Shown one piece after another: positions 1 through 11,955 of a stretch of DNA of 64,000 nt. Made by a program: the position numbers and the translations under genes. The notes under the pieces are model-generated. The model made no database searches and had not been told where the DNA came from. It saw only the letters and a list, made by a program, of their open reading frames with translations. Every line of letters starts with the position of its first letter. Within the stretch, counting starts at the first letter, position 1. This DNA is from Zerene cesonia (Eukaryota; Arthropoda; Insecta; Lepidoptera; Pieridae), in the NCBI RefSeq assembly GCF_012273895.1, contig NC_052120.1:6953967-7017966 (forward strand), in the 5' to 3' direction.

Positions 1-120
1 TAGAGCAAGTAGAAACTCTTTACCGTGCACGTGAAAGCTGTTAGACAAATGAATATAGCTCCGAGGGAATAGTTGAGAAGCATAGCACCTCCCAAAACAG
101 AGTCAAGTGCGGCACATTTC
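1..120 (-). CDS. Odorant receptor, exon 2 (start; runs off window)
   Basis: A TTTCAG acceptor (126-121) lies 162 bp beyond the exon 1 donor. Joining exon 1 (two leftover bases AA) to the first base here gives a lysine codon, and the frame stays open to the window edge. It encodes about 40 residues starting KCAALDSVLGG and running into the hydrophobic stretch GAIFICLTAFTCTV. This fits TM5 of the odorant receptor family, where an ICLT-type motif is common. The remaining C-terminal part (TM6-TM7, the most conserved region) lies left of position 1. The exon was found from splice sites and frame continuity, not from a long ORF. Confidence 0.85.
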
Positions 121-282
121 CTGAAAGTTTCACGTTACATGCTTGACTTTAACATTGTAAAATTATTTTATTTTATTTATCCTAAATGCTGCTCTGAAGT
201 TAAATATTAGTTAAAGTAGATATTAAATAATATAAAATTTAACTAACATTAGAGTATATATAATACGTAAAAGTTAACTCAC

Positions 283-1088
283 TTGGCCAAATACTCGTAT
301 CTCGCGATGATTATTTTGAACTTTTTTTCTATTCCAAATTGGATTGCATTAACATTAAATCCTTTTTTGATATTTTCCACGTCGCTTGGACTTATCAAGT
401 CTTCAAGACAACAACCAAGAATGCGCAGCTCCATACACGTGAATACTATATAGCTTGCGTGTATCATGTTTGCAAATAAATAAACGATCACAACTACAGC
501 TGTCATGCAACTCTCCCAAACGTAAACTATACCATAATATTCGATTTTATTGAAAGGATACCATCCTTCGAAAGGGTAAAGATATTCTCTTAGATCATGA
601 AATTTTTCTTCGTATTTCATGAAGATATAAGGGAAAGAATCGACTACAACAGTTAAGGGAATGGAATAGTAGAGAAGAAATCGATTTATAATCATTGCTA
701 TTTTTCTATATTTTGTTATAATGCTTTTTTGAATTTTGGAATTGGGAGATACGATATCCCACATTCCATCGCGAAAATGAAAGAAAATTTCATTGTATAC
801 GTCTTTGTGTGTTTCCAATTTCGTATATTTAATAACGGTCATGATACACACTCCTAAATTGGGAGCTATATTAATAATTTCCAGCAGATCAGAAGCGCTG
901 GCTAAAACAAGTGTAAGAAAAAGTTGCAGCGCGGTGGTCGCTGCGAGTATATAGAAAACGAAGTATCCCATGATCATGGGTTTTGACTTCCCAATAAATG
1001 GATATAGACATATTTTCCTGCCGAGGGAACTTATGAAATCTAATTCAAAGATAACTTCTTGCCTTACAGGCGGTTCTTTAGCTGACAT
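283..1088 (-). CDS. Odorant receptor, exon 1 (partial gene)
   Basis: Insect odorant receptors are seven-pass membrane proteins with a cytoplasmic N-terminus that form ligand-gated cation channels with the co-receptor Orco in olfactory neuron dendrites. This exon encodes residues 1-268 plus two bases of codon 269. Hydrophobic segments fit TM1 (about 38-62), TM2 (70-88), TM3 (128-153) and TM4 (184-218). The loop before TM4 carries YPFEGWYPF, matching the family's usual W-x-P loop, and HDLREYLYP precedes it. The ATG at 1088 is preceded by an in-frame TAA eight codons upstream and has A at -3, so the start is well supported. The exon ends at a GTGAGT donor (282-277); the apparent stop at 279-281 is intronic. 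Family receptors are about 400 residues, so about two thirds is here. The ligand and subfamily cannot be read from this sequence. No frameshift or premature stop is seen, so the gene looks intact as far as visible. Confidence 0.9.
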
Positions 1089-1141
1089 CTTTTCGATGGG
1101 CGATTCGCTTTACTTGTGATTTTCTTTATGCGGAAATGGAG

Positions 1142-1147
1142 TTTATA
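1142..1147 (-). promoter_or_regulatory. Possible TATA box of the odorant receptor gene
   Basis: The minus strand reads TATAAA here, 54 bases before the receptor ATG. A start site 25-30 bases downstream would give a leader of only about 25 bases. The region is AT-rich, so a chance match is quite possible, and no clear initiator is seen. Confidence 0.25.
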
Positions 1148-1148
1148 A

Positions 1149-2750
1149 GCATTTCTATACATAATGGTATGTTTGATTTTTAATTAAAAGGAAGTAAATA
1201 TAAAGAAAAGAAAGAATAAGTAATGGAGTGTCAATCGAGTAAGTGAACTTTAGTATCAATTATTAAAACAATAATGCAAATGCAAGTATTGTGTGTAGCC
1301 ATTGTTTGCTCGCTAATATAATGGTGTTTAATGAATGTTATATTAGTGTCTAATTATACCGCGAAATATGTTTTATTGTTAAATTTATTTTTGTGAATAA
1401 AAATAAATTAAAGGACATCCTGCGAAAACATCGTGTCCTTCATTTTCAAGAAATATTTGCAAATTCAAAATTGAAATACAAAGTTACTAGTACGACATGA
1501 CTTCGACATATTTTTTCACGACCATCTCCACAAGCACATGTTAAAATGTTCTATAAGATATTAAAGCAAACCGATAGAACAATAGGACATAATCCTACGA
1601 TACCATAAGGATCAATATCGCATATCATCATAGGGTTATAATTTAATTCTGACAGAAATAGGTCAAGAAGCTCTTAGACGTTGCGATTGCTTATAATTTG
1701 CTAGCATTGTTCGCTAAATCACAAGAGGGCATCACTCCACAATACTTCGAGCCCTTTGATGCATGACTAATATGGACATTAATCCGATGAGAGTATGTCA
1801 TCCACTCAATGCTAATGTATACCGGCATTATAACTTCCAAATTCCCTTTGTGTGATTGTTGGCTGGAAAATTATGATTCATGAAACTTATAGAAAATTAT
1901 ATCATGAATATAGCAAATTTCCAAATGTTGGGTGTTGTGTTGACACTTTTGTGATCTCTATGAATTAGAATTTTAGATACATTATGAGGAATTCAATAAA
2001 GCATAATTCATTGGATAAAATACAAGATACTGCGTTGAAAATTGTAGAGCATACTTATTTTTTTTTTACTTGTAATAAAAGTAATGCCTTACGTTGTGAG
2101 CGTTACGGATCACAAATCTTTCGTCAGTTTACAATATAAGAATCTGTAACTAAAAGGCACAAAGTTCTAACTCTCTCAAAACAATATTACAGCATGTGCG
2201 CAGTACACATATCTCATTGTCAAACAGAATTGAAATCTGGATAAACATAAATAAGTCGATTCGAGCAAATATTTCGATATTAAGATCAAATCGGCACACA
2301 AATGTTCATTGAAATTGCAAATTCAGAAAAGCATTCGTCTTCAAATTGTGCTCATTCGCGGAATGCGTTTCGAATCTTTATAAATGTGAGCCCGTACGTT
2401 CTTGATTGTACTTTAAAAAATCCATTTTATCCTGACCCTCCTTGCCCCTCTTGACGTAACAGATTTTGCAGGGAAATGGCAAACTCAATTCGCGGAGAGA
2501 TGTCTCTTAAAACTGGATACGTAAGACTGGGCGTATATGAGTACTTTATGTGAATAATTCATTCACACATCATAGGATGTATTTTTACAATAAAGATGTA
2601 TTAATATAGAGTAATTACGTCACATTATTTTAAAAAATGAAGCTTGGTCATTTTACTATTGTAACTGCTCCTTAGAATTATGATTATATTATAATATCAA
2701 ATTTACTGAATGGGCATTTGATAAATAATTTATAGTAAAATCACTTAAAT
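1149..2750. other. Non-coding stretch upstream of the receptor gene
   Basis: This stretch is AT-rich with no ORF of note on either strand. It is the 5' flank of the receptor gene. I see no repeat family I can name and no tail exon of a neighbouring receptor. Confidence 0.6.
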
Positions 2751-2829
2751 AATTTATTTATTTATTTATTTATTTACACTTTAATGTACAATACACATAC
2801 AGTTAACAAAACCAATAAACAATATCTAT
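2751..2829 (-). repeat. Retroposon 3' end with (TAAA)n tail, cut by assembly gap
   Basis: An (ATTT)n microsatellite is followed by CTTTAATGTACAATAC, the reverse complement of a non-LTR element 3' end with a TAAA-type tail. The arrangement parallels 49577-49765, where (ATTT)n is followed by CCTTTATTGTACAA. The body of the element is lost in the N run. Confidence 0.5.
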
Positions 2830-3829
2830 NNNNNNNNNNNNNNNNNNNNNNNNNNNNNNNNNNNNNNNNNNNNNNNNNNNNNNNNNNNNNNNNNNNNNNN
2901 NNNNNNNNNNNNNNNNNNNNNNNNNNNNNNNNNNNNNNNNNNNNNNNNNNNNNNNNNNNNNNNNNNNNNNNNNNNNNNNNNNNNNNNNNNNNNNNNNNNN
3001 NNNNNNNNNNNNNNNNNNNNNNNNNNNNNNNNNNNNNNNNNNNNNNNNNNNNNNNNNNNNNNNNNNNNNNNNNNNNNNNNNNNNNNNNNNNNNNNNNNNN
3101 NNNNNNNNNNNNNNNNNNNNNNNNNNNNNNNNNNNNNNNNNNNNNNNNNNNNNNNNNNNNNNNNNNNNNNNNNNNNNNNNNNNNNNNNNNNNNNNNNNNN
3201 NNNNNNNNNNNNNNNNNNNNNNNNNNNNNNNNNNNNNNNNNNNNNNNNNNNNNNNNNNNNNNNNNNNNNNNNNNNNNNNNNNNNNNNNNNNNNNNNNNNN
3301 NNNNNNNNNNNNNNNNNNNNNNNNNNNNNNNNNNNNNNNNNNNNNNNNNNNNNNNNNNNNNNNNNNNNNNNNNNNNNNNNNNNNNNNNNNNNNNNNNNNN
3401 NNNNNNNNNNNNNNNNNNNNNNNNNNNNNNNNNNNNNNNNNNNNNNNNNNNNNNNNNNNNNNNNNNNNNNNNNNNNNNNNNNNNNNNNNNNNNNNNNNNN
3501 NNNNNNNNNNNNNNNNNNNNNNNNNNNNNNNNNNNNNNNNNNNNNNNNNNNNNNNNNNNNNNNNNNNNNNNNNNNNNNNNNNNNNNNNNNNNNNNNNNNN
3601 NNNNNNNNNNNNNNNNNNNNNNNNNNNNNNNNNNNNNNNNNNNNNNNNNNNNNNNNNNNNNNNNNNNNNNNNNNNNNNNNNNNNNNNNNNNNNNNNNNNN
3701 NNNNNNNNNNNNNNNNNNNNNNNNNNNNNNNNNNNNNNNNNNNNNNNNNNNNNNNNNNNNNNNNNNNNNNNNNNNNNNNNNNNNNNNNNNNNNNNNNNNN
3801 NNNNNNNNNNNNNNNNNNNNNNNNNNNNN
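2830..3829. other. Assembly gap (1000 N)
   Basis: There are exactly 1000 undetermined bases, a round number that suggests a placeholder or estimated scaffold gap. ORFs crossing it are artefacts. Confidence 0.99.
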
Positions 3830-5439
3830 TTTTTAAACAGTTTTGATATAAAAAAACAAAAAAGTTTTGAGAGCACTTAAAAATTCGTAATACTGGTTAC
3901 ACATCTAATAATGTCTCATACAAACAAGAAAGTAATCATAACTTGTAACATTACCAAATGTATTGCCTAAACTCGCAATTTTATCAACTCCATATAAATC
4001 CCAGACAAGGAAATAGGATGTCTTCAAGAATAATAACGAGAAGGTTATGAGGTAGATATGTTCCCTTGGCGTACAATGGCGAGATAGAGCGTTTTATTCG
4101 AACCGAACAAGGTCTCACACGTCAAATTTCACATCTTGAATAGCGTTCACCCCACGGAATCTTTATAAATAGTTGCGCAAAGGTGGTGCTTAATTTGATG
4201 GAAATCTCGAGTTTGAATGCGTGCCAGGAAGTCAACGGATTGCACTGAATAGCTGATTTAATTGAGCCAGAGATTAAGCACGGTATTCTCTTTAAATTGG
4301 ACTTCAATTATACACCCATTGTTGGCGGGTTTTGTTGCTAGTTTTGAATACGAGTTTTATATTTCTATTCACGTGCGCTTTAAACTATTCACATTTTTAA
4401 AAGCCTCTCTTGAATGCTGTTGACGTATACTTTGCTCGTTTTTATTGGTTGCGTTTGAAACGTGTGGATTTGACAATTGTCTGATCAACAGACCTAAAAA
4501 TGACAAATGGCTAACGCTTCCCATATATTCGTTTACTGTCCAAAAATTATTCGCGGTTTTTAATTGCAATTATCATAAAATCACTTCAAATTAAAATATA
4601 TTATAATAAACATATTGTCTACAAAACAAAAACAAAAGACATATGAAGATGAAGAGCACAACAGGCGGGCTATCTTAAGCAGCTATTTCGTTGAAATCCG
4701 CAAAGCAAACAGTTTCTTGACTTTTACGTGGAACAATTTATTTTCCAAGTATTTTTCAGCTGGATTTTTCACGTAAAATAGACTATCACTAACATTTCAA
4801 TTAATTTAAGACTTGCGTGACCTTGCGAATCGCATCCTACTAATTTTATACAGACCGATTTCATAAAACATTAAATAAACTTAGTTGTATCCTCTAACAG
4901 CCACTTATATATAGTTCGCAGTAAGCTGCTTGTACGAACGATAAGTATGCTCCTTATACTAATTAAAACAGACACTGTAGAAAATGAGGACTATTCAAGG
5001 CATTACAAAGGAGTAGAATACTTTTGCAGTAAATAAAGCTGCAAATTAGATTGTGATACAAATCTTTGTATTTCCACTTTGAAACTTGAACGTACTATTC
5101 TTATTGTCTGGTTTTTATATCTATTGTGTATTGGATATAAGAAGTATTATATAAGTAATTCAATAGATGCTATGTTGTTTTATCTTGAAAGCTATGTTTA
5201 GGTAGCATTTATTTTAGTAGGTAAATACATATGTTCTTTACGATGCTTTATGATGTTTATATGATTTGGTACCATATTATTAATTATATACCTGTTAACT
5301 AAGTCCTTACTAAAATATAGAATGGATGTCGCTGTAAAATTGAAAAAACGGTTGGATTTCCTTGGACTTCACGAGATTGCGATAGGTTGAAAAAATGTGA
5401 TCCGTAATATTCTGGCCTGGTACCCGTCTCAAATATACC
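3830..5439. other. Non-coding stretch
   Basis: No gene is recognisable. A GC-elevated, non-repetitive island at about 4040-4310 could be a conserved non-coding element. Two short ORFs (about 60 residues each, minus strand, 4122-4569) show no family features. Confidence 0.4.
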
Positions 5440-5580
5440 CGTCAGCCTTTGTGTTAATTCAGATTAAAAACTATCTCTGTACCAAATTCCATACAGATCC
5501 CAAAATGAGTTTTTACGGGAAAGTGTAACAAACATCCATACATTCTAATAAGTTTCTCTTTAACATATTACATAGTAGGA
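5440..5580 (-). mobile_element. Helitron-like element fragment
   Basis: The text 'gtgttaattcagattaaaaa', 'ctatctctgtaccaaattcc' and 'taacaaacatccatacat', finishing in TAGTAGGA, matches a family I know from many lepidopteran genomes, here on the minus strand. It is a decayed non-autonomous fragment without coding capacity. The Helitron-like class is inferred from related families; the repeat identity is from memory. Confidence 0.5.
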
Positions 5581-8460
5581 CTTTTCTCTTTCAATGAATA
5601 CGTCATGGACAGCACTTATCATACAGCTATAGCAACTCCAATTAATTATTAAATGGAAGCTCATACATTCGAACAAAAGATCGCTTAAAATATATCATCA
5701 CTAAACCAGCTGATACCACAAAAGTGCACGAAACGAGAAACAGTTTCATTACTTATTTTAATAGCCAATAAAGTTGTCCCAATTTATTGCAACTATTTCG
5801 TGTGGGCAATCAAGCGAGGCCATCCTACCTCATGAATTATGACCCAGACCTTTAAACTTTAATAAAGTCATTCAGTATCCCCTTTATATGGATAAAACGT
5901 GTACTTTAATTCCTAACGCTCATATAAAATTGTACCTAGTCACATGGTTCCTTCTTTTTACAGTACATTCATTGTTTTTGTTTACATAAAAAAAGCTCGT
6001 AAGCTCGTATTTCTTAGGCAATATGAAGTTGACTAAATTTTATCAAAAGCCTCCTTGCAAATAGAACGAATTGATCGTTATAGTAGATTGTGAGAGCCAT
6101 TATACGCTTTTTTTACATCTCGAGTAGTCTAGTAGTCTTAATAAAATTAATTTAAAGGTATGAAGAGAAGACAAATTTTTATTGCATGATTACTTAATTT
6201 GTTGCCAAATAAGTCTGAAAAAGGTGATAATGCAACGAAATAAACAAGGAGTTTGTTTGCTTTTGGTTGTCTAAACTTTAATATCATAGATATAAAATGA
6301 ATAATATTAGGTACCACTTTTTTATTGGGTTCAAATTTGTTAAGCAAACATTGACAAAAAAATCTATTGTTACCTTTATTTAACCAAAACTTCGTTTTGA
6401 TCATTTGCCGTATAGCTATTGTATGAATTAACGGAAAGTCTATGATTATATTGTAGAACAGCTTCTATCAAGGCTCGGTAGCTTAACAAAAATAAGCATG
6501 TAAATGAAATCGCTATAACATGCTATCGCTGTCTTGAATTATTGCGTTGGTAAAACGACAGATTGCCAGCATTACTATAATAAATAGCAGTAGACACCGC
6601 CCCGGGAAGGTAGACGAACTTTCCACAATACCCTTGTAATACTGGATTAAAATATAAAATTCAATTCATATTTCAATACGATACAAATGGATCTTAGGCT
6701 CGCACAATTCAATTTGGAAATTAATATCATTGTATTAGGTTCAACAGTATGGTTTTAATATTCAATGGAATTGGAATTGAAGTCTCGATTTTCGCTGTGA
6801 ACGTGAATTATCAACATAATTAAGCATTACACAATTCCACAATAAATGTAAGTACAATTTAAAATACTTTATTTTGTGACAATACAACAGCCGTCCTCTT
6901 AGATGGATCCGAGTTATCTGAAATAATAATTACTTGCTTTTATCATATATTTTTTGCATTATTGATATAAAACCCTACCTATTAGAAGATGGCGATTATG
7001 TTAAATTTATCCAATAATGTCTGATTGATTCGCTAAATAACATCCATCTAATTATCGTAAGCTAAAACGAATTTACAATGTATAATCCCAAAGATACAAT
7101 AAGTATTGTATTTGTAAGTAACCATGACCACAACACGAAGTCAATAAACTATCCCGGGAATGTTGTCAAAGAAGCAATATAATTAATTGTTGGAGAGCCA
7201 GTATCAAGCGAGGAATTCATTGGAGAATTATGAGTGTGGGACATTTCAGTTATTTTTGTATTGCAAAATAACATGCAGTTAAACATTTTAACGGAGATAT
7301 TCGATCAATTTAATTCATACAAACTGGTGGGTTTCGGATTATTGTTTTCCATGTCCGTGTATTTTCAATTAATTGTTGTAATATTTTTTCGAATATAATT
7401 ATTTATAAGAGTAGTAACTTAATTCACATTATTTTACTTGGGTAAATAAAAACAATATTTGAAGTAATGTTCCTACTATTAGTTCTGAGTATAAAATAAT
7501 AAAATAAATATAATAAATCAATATTCTCAAAATCACTACAACTGCCGCGATGCAATCACGTAATCAGATTAAAATAAAGTATTGGCCAGGAGTCACTTAC
7601 TTGGACCCGAATTTAACTCGAAACAAGTAGCCAATTAACATTTTGCTGTGTTACATACAACCCAGTTCATGTTCATCCACAATAATAAATACTAACTGAA
7701 TAAATCCACCCTATTCATACATTTAACATGCGTCCGTCCAAGTTAATTAGCGTCTTACCGGTTACTACGATACACCCTTATGTATGACAGAACAATGGCG
7801 CTGGTCATTCTTCATACTCGGGGAAAATTCAATAAATTCGGACACGGCGAGCCCTGTCATCTGTAAACTTTTGAATTGCCGTCAGCCCCACTGAAGGGCA
7901 TCCTTTTGTCCGCGAAATTGCTTCATCCCGGACTTCTAATAAGGGTTTTCTATAACTATCATAAGCAAAATTGTAATTGTGTTTGCGGCTTTGATGTTTT
8001 CTTTATCAGACTCAATTTGTTTTGGTCCTGACATATTGGATAGTCAGCCCGCGTTTCATAAGTTCCTTCGATGTTGTGGTCTTGATTATGTAAAATAGCT
8101 ATTGGAATATTTATTGGCCGCATTGAATTTGTAATTAGATGTCTTGTTGGGATCGTCCTGAGGGAAATTGTATCGAAATGGATCGACGTCGCGACTCCGC
8201 ATGAATTAGTCTTGATGAGTATCGATTTGGTCTATACTTAAGATTATGAGGAACTTCTACAAAATCAAAGTTGTGAAATTGATTAATAGAGGCGCGGAAT
8301 TTAAGGTAATTTAATTAATTCCTTAAATGAATTTTTTGTTCTTTTTTTGATAGCAATGTAATTTTAAGTTTTCTTGGCATGTTCGAATAGTATACCAAAT
8401 ATCGTTGTAGAAATGGGATAAATATTCATTTTGTATTTTTTCCTCAATTTAAAATATAAA
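5581..8460. other. Non-coding stretch
   Basis: This is AT-rich sequence without a supportable gene. The 85-residue ORF at 6147-6404 (minus) has no recognisable domain. A GC-elevated island at about 7780-7930 stands out from its flanks and is a conserved-element candidate. Confidence 0.4.
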
Positions 8461-8680
8461 TCCTACTAGTCCTACTATCCTCCTATATAATATTATAAAT
8501 GCGAATGTTTGTAAGGATGTGTGTGCGTTTGTTGCTCTTTCACGCAAAAACTACTAAACCGATTGCAATGAAGTTTGGCACGTAGATAGCTGGACAACTG
8601 GAATAACATATAGGCAACTTTTTATCCCGATATTCCTACGGGATACGGACTTACGCGGGTGAAACCGCGGGGCGCAGCTA
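8461..8680 (+). mobile_element. Helitron-like element, family A, copy 1
   Basis: This is a near full-length copy. It begins with TCCT...ATAATATTATAAATGCGA, passes through CTCTTTCACGCAAAAACTAC and GATTGCAATGAAGTTTGG, and ends GTGAAACCGCGGGGCGCAGCTA. Four further copies lie in this window (16803, 20347, 34146, 60152). The TC start, the CTAGT-type end and the GC-rich palindrome CCGCGG near the 3' end fit non-autonomous Helitrons of the lepidopteran Lep1 kind. It has no coding capacity. The leading CCTACTA unit is repeated three times here. Confidence 0.75.
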
Positions 8681-9698
8681 CATACATACATGCTTTTTGG
8701 TATAGGTACTAACTTAAAGCTAGCACACAATTAGAAAGTTTGAAATTGAATACGTAGCAAGTAAAATCAAGGGTGTTAAATCAAAAAGGGTAGCGGTTTT
8801 ATTAGCGTAACTATTTGAAAATTCGCGTCCTAATTGGGTTGTTGTTAACGGGCAACTCATCCTAATTAGGGGCCACTATATTGACTCGTCCAGCGGCAAT
8901 TGTTACTGACCAGAGCTGATACACACAGCTTTGCAGATAGACAATCGAATTATATATAGATGCTAAGCAAGATGTATGAAGATACGACTATTGTTTTTGT
9001 CAATTCATTTCCCTGTGATCTACTTTTGCAGCTGTTGGAGTATGAGTTTGAAAAGGTAGAGAAAAAAATATGATAATAACAAATAATATTAACATGAAGT
9101 AGATATATGCAAACACAAAATAGCTTTGTTTCGTTAAAAATCGTTTATAGACTTTTAACATATTTTGTGAACACCGAGATTATTAGCTTGGAATAAAAAA
9201 AAAACTTATGTGAGAACCCGAATACTAGCAATAGCTCCATCAATAATAACAAGTTATTATTTCTATTTAAAGATTTATTGTTTTTTTATAGGATTACTAT
9301 CTTACAATCTTTTCACTCTATGTTCTTTTTCAGACAGTTTTTCTCTTAGAACTATCTAGTTTTTCGTACTTATCATAACAAAAGAATATTTACAAACCAC
9401 GCATTATTATTTAATAAAAATAAAATTACTAAATAGGTATCAATTGGCATGCTTCAAGTCCGTATGTGTTTTAGCGATGAATAGTAAACTGAGCATCGTT
9501 GGAGCAAGGTGGGGTACCTCGTATTGTTTCGCTCTGGGATTTGGTTCTGATATAATCTGAGATGAGAGGGTCTTTCACACTGTTCCATCAAATCCGTTGC
9601 TAATGAACAAGATGTGCTGACGAAGTGTTTTATTTTGTAGAAATAGGTATCAATTTTTTATTTTTATTACGGTGTTGTAAGTTTTATAATGTAGTAAA
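8681..9698. other. Non-coding stretch between Helitron-like copies
   Basis: There is no gene. The start of the stretch (8821-8872) has a loose inverted repeat, CCTAATT...AATTAGG. Otherwise I see nothing notable. Confidence 0.4.
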
Positions 9699-9914
9699 TC
9701 TACTATATAAAAATAAGTCGGGTTTTCCTTCCTGACGCTATAACTCCAGAACGCACGAACCGATTTCCACGGTTTTGCATTCGTTGGAAAGGTCTCGGGC
9801 GCCGTGAGGTTTATGGCAAAGAAAATTCAGGAAAAAATTCTGCAGAAAAGCGGGAAAGTCATTTTTCACATACAACCATCTGGTGGCGAAACGGAGTTCG
9901 CCGGGTTTGCTAGT
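9699..9914 (+). mobile_element. Helitron-like element, family B, full length
   Basis: This 216-bp unit starts TCTACTATATAAAAATAAGT and ends CGCCGGGTTTGCTAGT. The internal phrases GACGCTATAACTCCAGAACG and CAACCATCTGGTGGCGAAAC are ones I know from a very abundant lepidopteran family. It looks undegraded, which suggests relatively recent insertion. The TC...CTAGT ends support the Helitron-like class. It is non-coding. Confidence 0.75.
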
Positions 9915-9944
9915 TAAATATATAATTACATTTTGGTGTTTTAT

Positions 9945-10153
9945 ACTCTAATAAGTACATAAATGTGAAAGTTTGTTTGTTTGTATGTTTGTTCGTTAAT
10001 CATGCTGAAACTACTCAATGGATTTTGATAAAATCTGGTACAGATAGGGTATGAGCAGTTATGGTGATAGGATACTTTTTATCCCGATTAAATGCTCCGG
10101 TGTGATAAAACAGGAATCTTGATATCCGGGCGGAGCCGGGAAGAGTGCCTAGT
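9945..10153 (+). mobile_element. Helitron-like element, family C
   Basis: It begins CTCTAATAAGTACATAAATG, with GTTTGTTTGT repeats and CTGAAACTACTCAATGGATT, and ends GGCGGAGCCGGGAAGAGTGCCTAGT-like. Its 3' part recurs at 62378-62420. It sits only 30 bp after family B, in the same orientation. It is non-coding and moderately decayed. Confidence 0.6.
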
Positions 10154-10340
10154 ACGGAATAAGATCTTTTTTTAGTTCTTAATTGCATTAAATGTAAATT
10201 TTTTATGTTGCAAATATGTAAATATTATTTGTATTTGTCTTATATAAAGGACATATTAATTTTAAAGACACTTTTAGGTGTGCCAGTGAATAAATATATA
10301 AATATGACATAATTATTCTAGTTATTTACTATTTATGTAC

Positions 10341-10512
10341 AAGCTATTCGCCCGCGTCTTCACCTGCGTTGTCAAAAGATAAAATATACATATGTTCTGT
10401 CATTTCTCGAATCTCAAATTATCTCTTGACTAAATTTCATGCAATCAGATTAGTTGTTTAGGCGTGAAAAGACAGACAGACAGAGTTACTTTCGCATTTA
10501 TAACATTAGTGG
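10341..10512 (-). mobile_element. Helitron-like element, family F
   Basis: This is a reverse-oriented copy. AAGCTATTCGCCCGCGTCTT corresponds to the inverted 3' end, and TTTCGCATTTATAACATTAG to the inverted 5' end. GACAGACAGACAG lies between. It is the third Helitron-like insertion within 900 bp. Confidence 0.6.
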
Positions 10513-10677
10513 CGATTTATCTTCATAAGGTTAAAAATTATTAAAATTCCCAAACTTTCATATTTTTTTATTCATTGTATCTCCACTTTATTCTTAAGGA
10601 GCATAACTGAAATCCATTAACTGCATGAACTTTCTCGGTTCATTTCTTATGTAAAATAAAAATAAAAGCAATGTTAT

Positions 10678-10745
10678 ACCGGGACTTGAACAAAGATGTA
10701 CGTCTACTAGCTCCACGTCTTCCGTCCAGCAAGCTACTTAGTTCT
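10678..10745 (-). repeat. Possible tRNA-derived SINE fragment
   Basis: On the minus strand a B-box-like TTGTTCAAGTCCCGG is preceded by TAGCTTGCTGG, a weak A-box match, at roughly tRNA spacing. It is followed by a T-rich region. It resembles a decayed tRNA-derived SINE head, with no second copy in the window. Confidence 0.3.
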
Positions 10746-11920
10746 GAAGTATGTTTAACTTTTAATGGCAGATCTCATAAAAGATTCTGCATCAACAAAG
10801 GAGTCTGTATTTCTTATAATAGTTGAATATTTTGTGCGGATACTACTTAAAATTATTATATCAAGTTATTTCGATGGTAATTATAATTTTGTTATACAAG
10901 GGTCGGCTTATAGCACGGTAATAAAAATAAATTTATAGAAATTATCAAGGATTTAATCTGCAATGACAAACATTAATTTAACTAACTGATGTTGCGGAAG
11001 CCTGTTTATTAAATGCAATAAAAATAAAATTCACTTGTTTCCATTACATACAACAGAAACACTATCGTACCAAGAACATTTATCTCCTTGTTATATTGAA
11101 ATACTAACCAAAGAAAAAACAAAATCGAAAACAAATCGTCTGCGTTACACGTAATAAACAACGGAGAATCGTTTTAAAAGAAAAATGCCGTGATCGTGTA
11201 TTGTGGTACATGTTATCTTTATTCCGCCACGGTCAATCCAACCCGAGTATCGTCTATTTATCAAACCCGCCTCGTTTGTTAGGATATTCGTAAATATTTC
11301 AAGCGTTATTGCCGCCATCAACATAATGTTATGGGGCGAAATTTTTACAAAACGGAAACAAAAGATATAAAGTTGCGACGCGGCCTCGAGCGATGTCTAC
11401 TAATGTGCAGATTATAATATTAAGTGGAACTATGCTTATAAAGTTTTGAATATTTTATATGTTGTAGAAATTACGCAAGGTTCACATTATCTTGTAAAAT
11501 ACATATTCAACGATATTATTCTATTACAGAGGTGCTCAGGAAGAAAATAAATTAACTGGATGATTAAATTTACCGTTTTTTATTATTTGTATGTTTACTC
11601 TCATTACTTTACTAATACGTTTATTAAACATAAATTGTATAGGATATCATCTGCATTATCTAATCTATTAACATTGACAGCAACAATCTCTAAAAATAAC
11701 TGATAATTTCCTCTAAGATAAAAGTTCGCGCTTACATCCTTACTAAGAACGTGCTAAAAGAAATCTTTTAAAACGAAAGGATACAGCAAAGCGTCGAGAA
11801 AATGTATGTGAATGCAAAATAAATTGCGCTATGTGCAAATGGAACGTGCTGCGTTATTGCAAGGCGCGTCGTGACAAATGACTCCGAAATGTACAGATAC
11901 ACCTGAGCTACAAGACTGGG
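10746..11920. other. Non-coding stretch
   Basis: No gene is supportable. The island 11220-11400 is GC-elevated (GCGACGCGGCCTCGAGCG) compared with its AT-rich flanks and could be a conserved or regulatory element. Confidence 0.4.
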
Positions 11921-11955
11921 TATTTAAATCGATGAACACGCACGGTTCATTCGTT
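11921..11955 (+). promoter_or_regulatory. Candidate core promoter (TATA + initiator)
   Basis: TATTTAAA at 11921 is followed 28 bases later by TTCATTC, whose A (11949) fits the insect initiator. The spacing is the usual one for TATA-dependent insect promoters. The upstream 100 bp is GC-elevated and holds ATTGCAA. No long ORF follows, so it would drive a non-coding or spliced transcript. It could be chance. Confidence 0.25.

Noticed and set aside
2784..3876. Two long ORFs (350 and 357 residues) on both strands
   Set aside because: They are almost entirely undetermined bases of the assembly gap.
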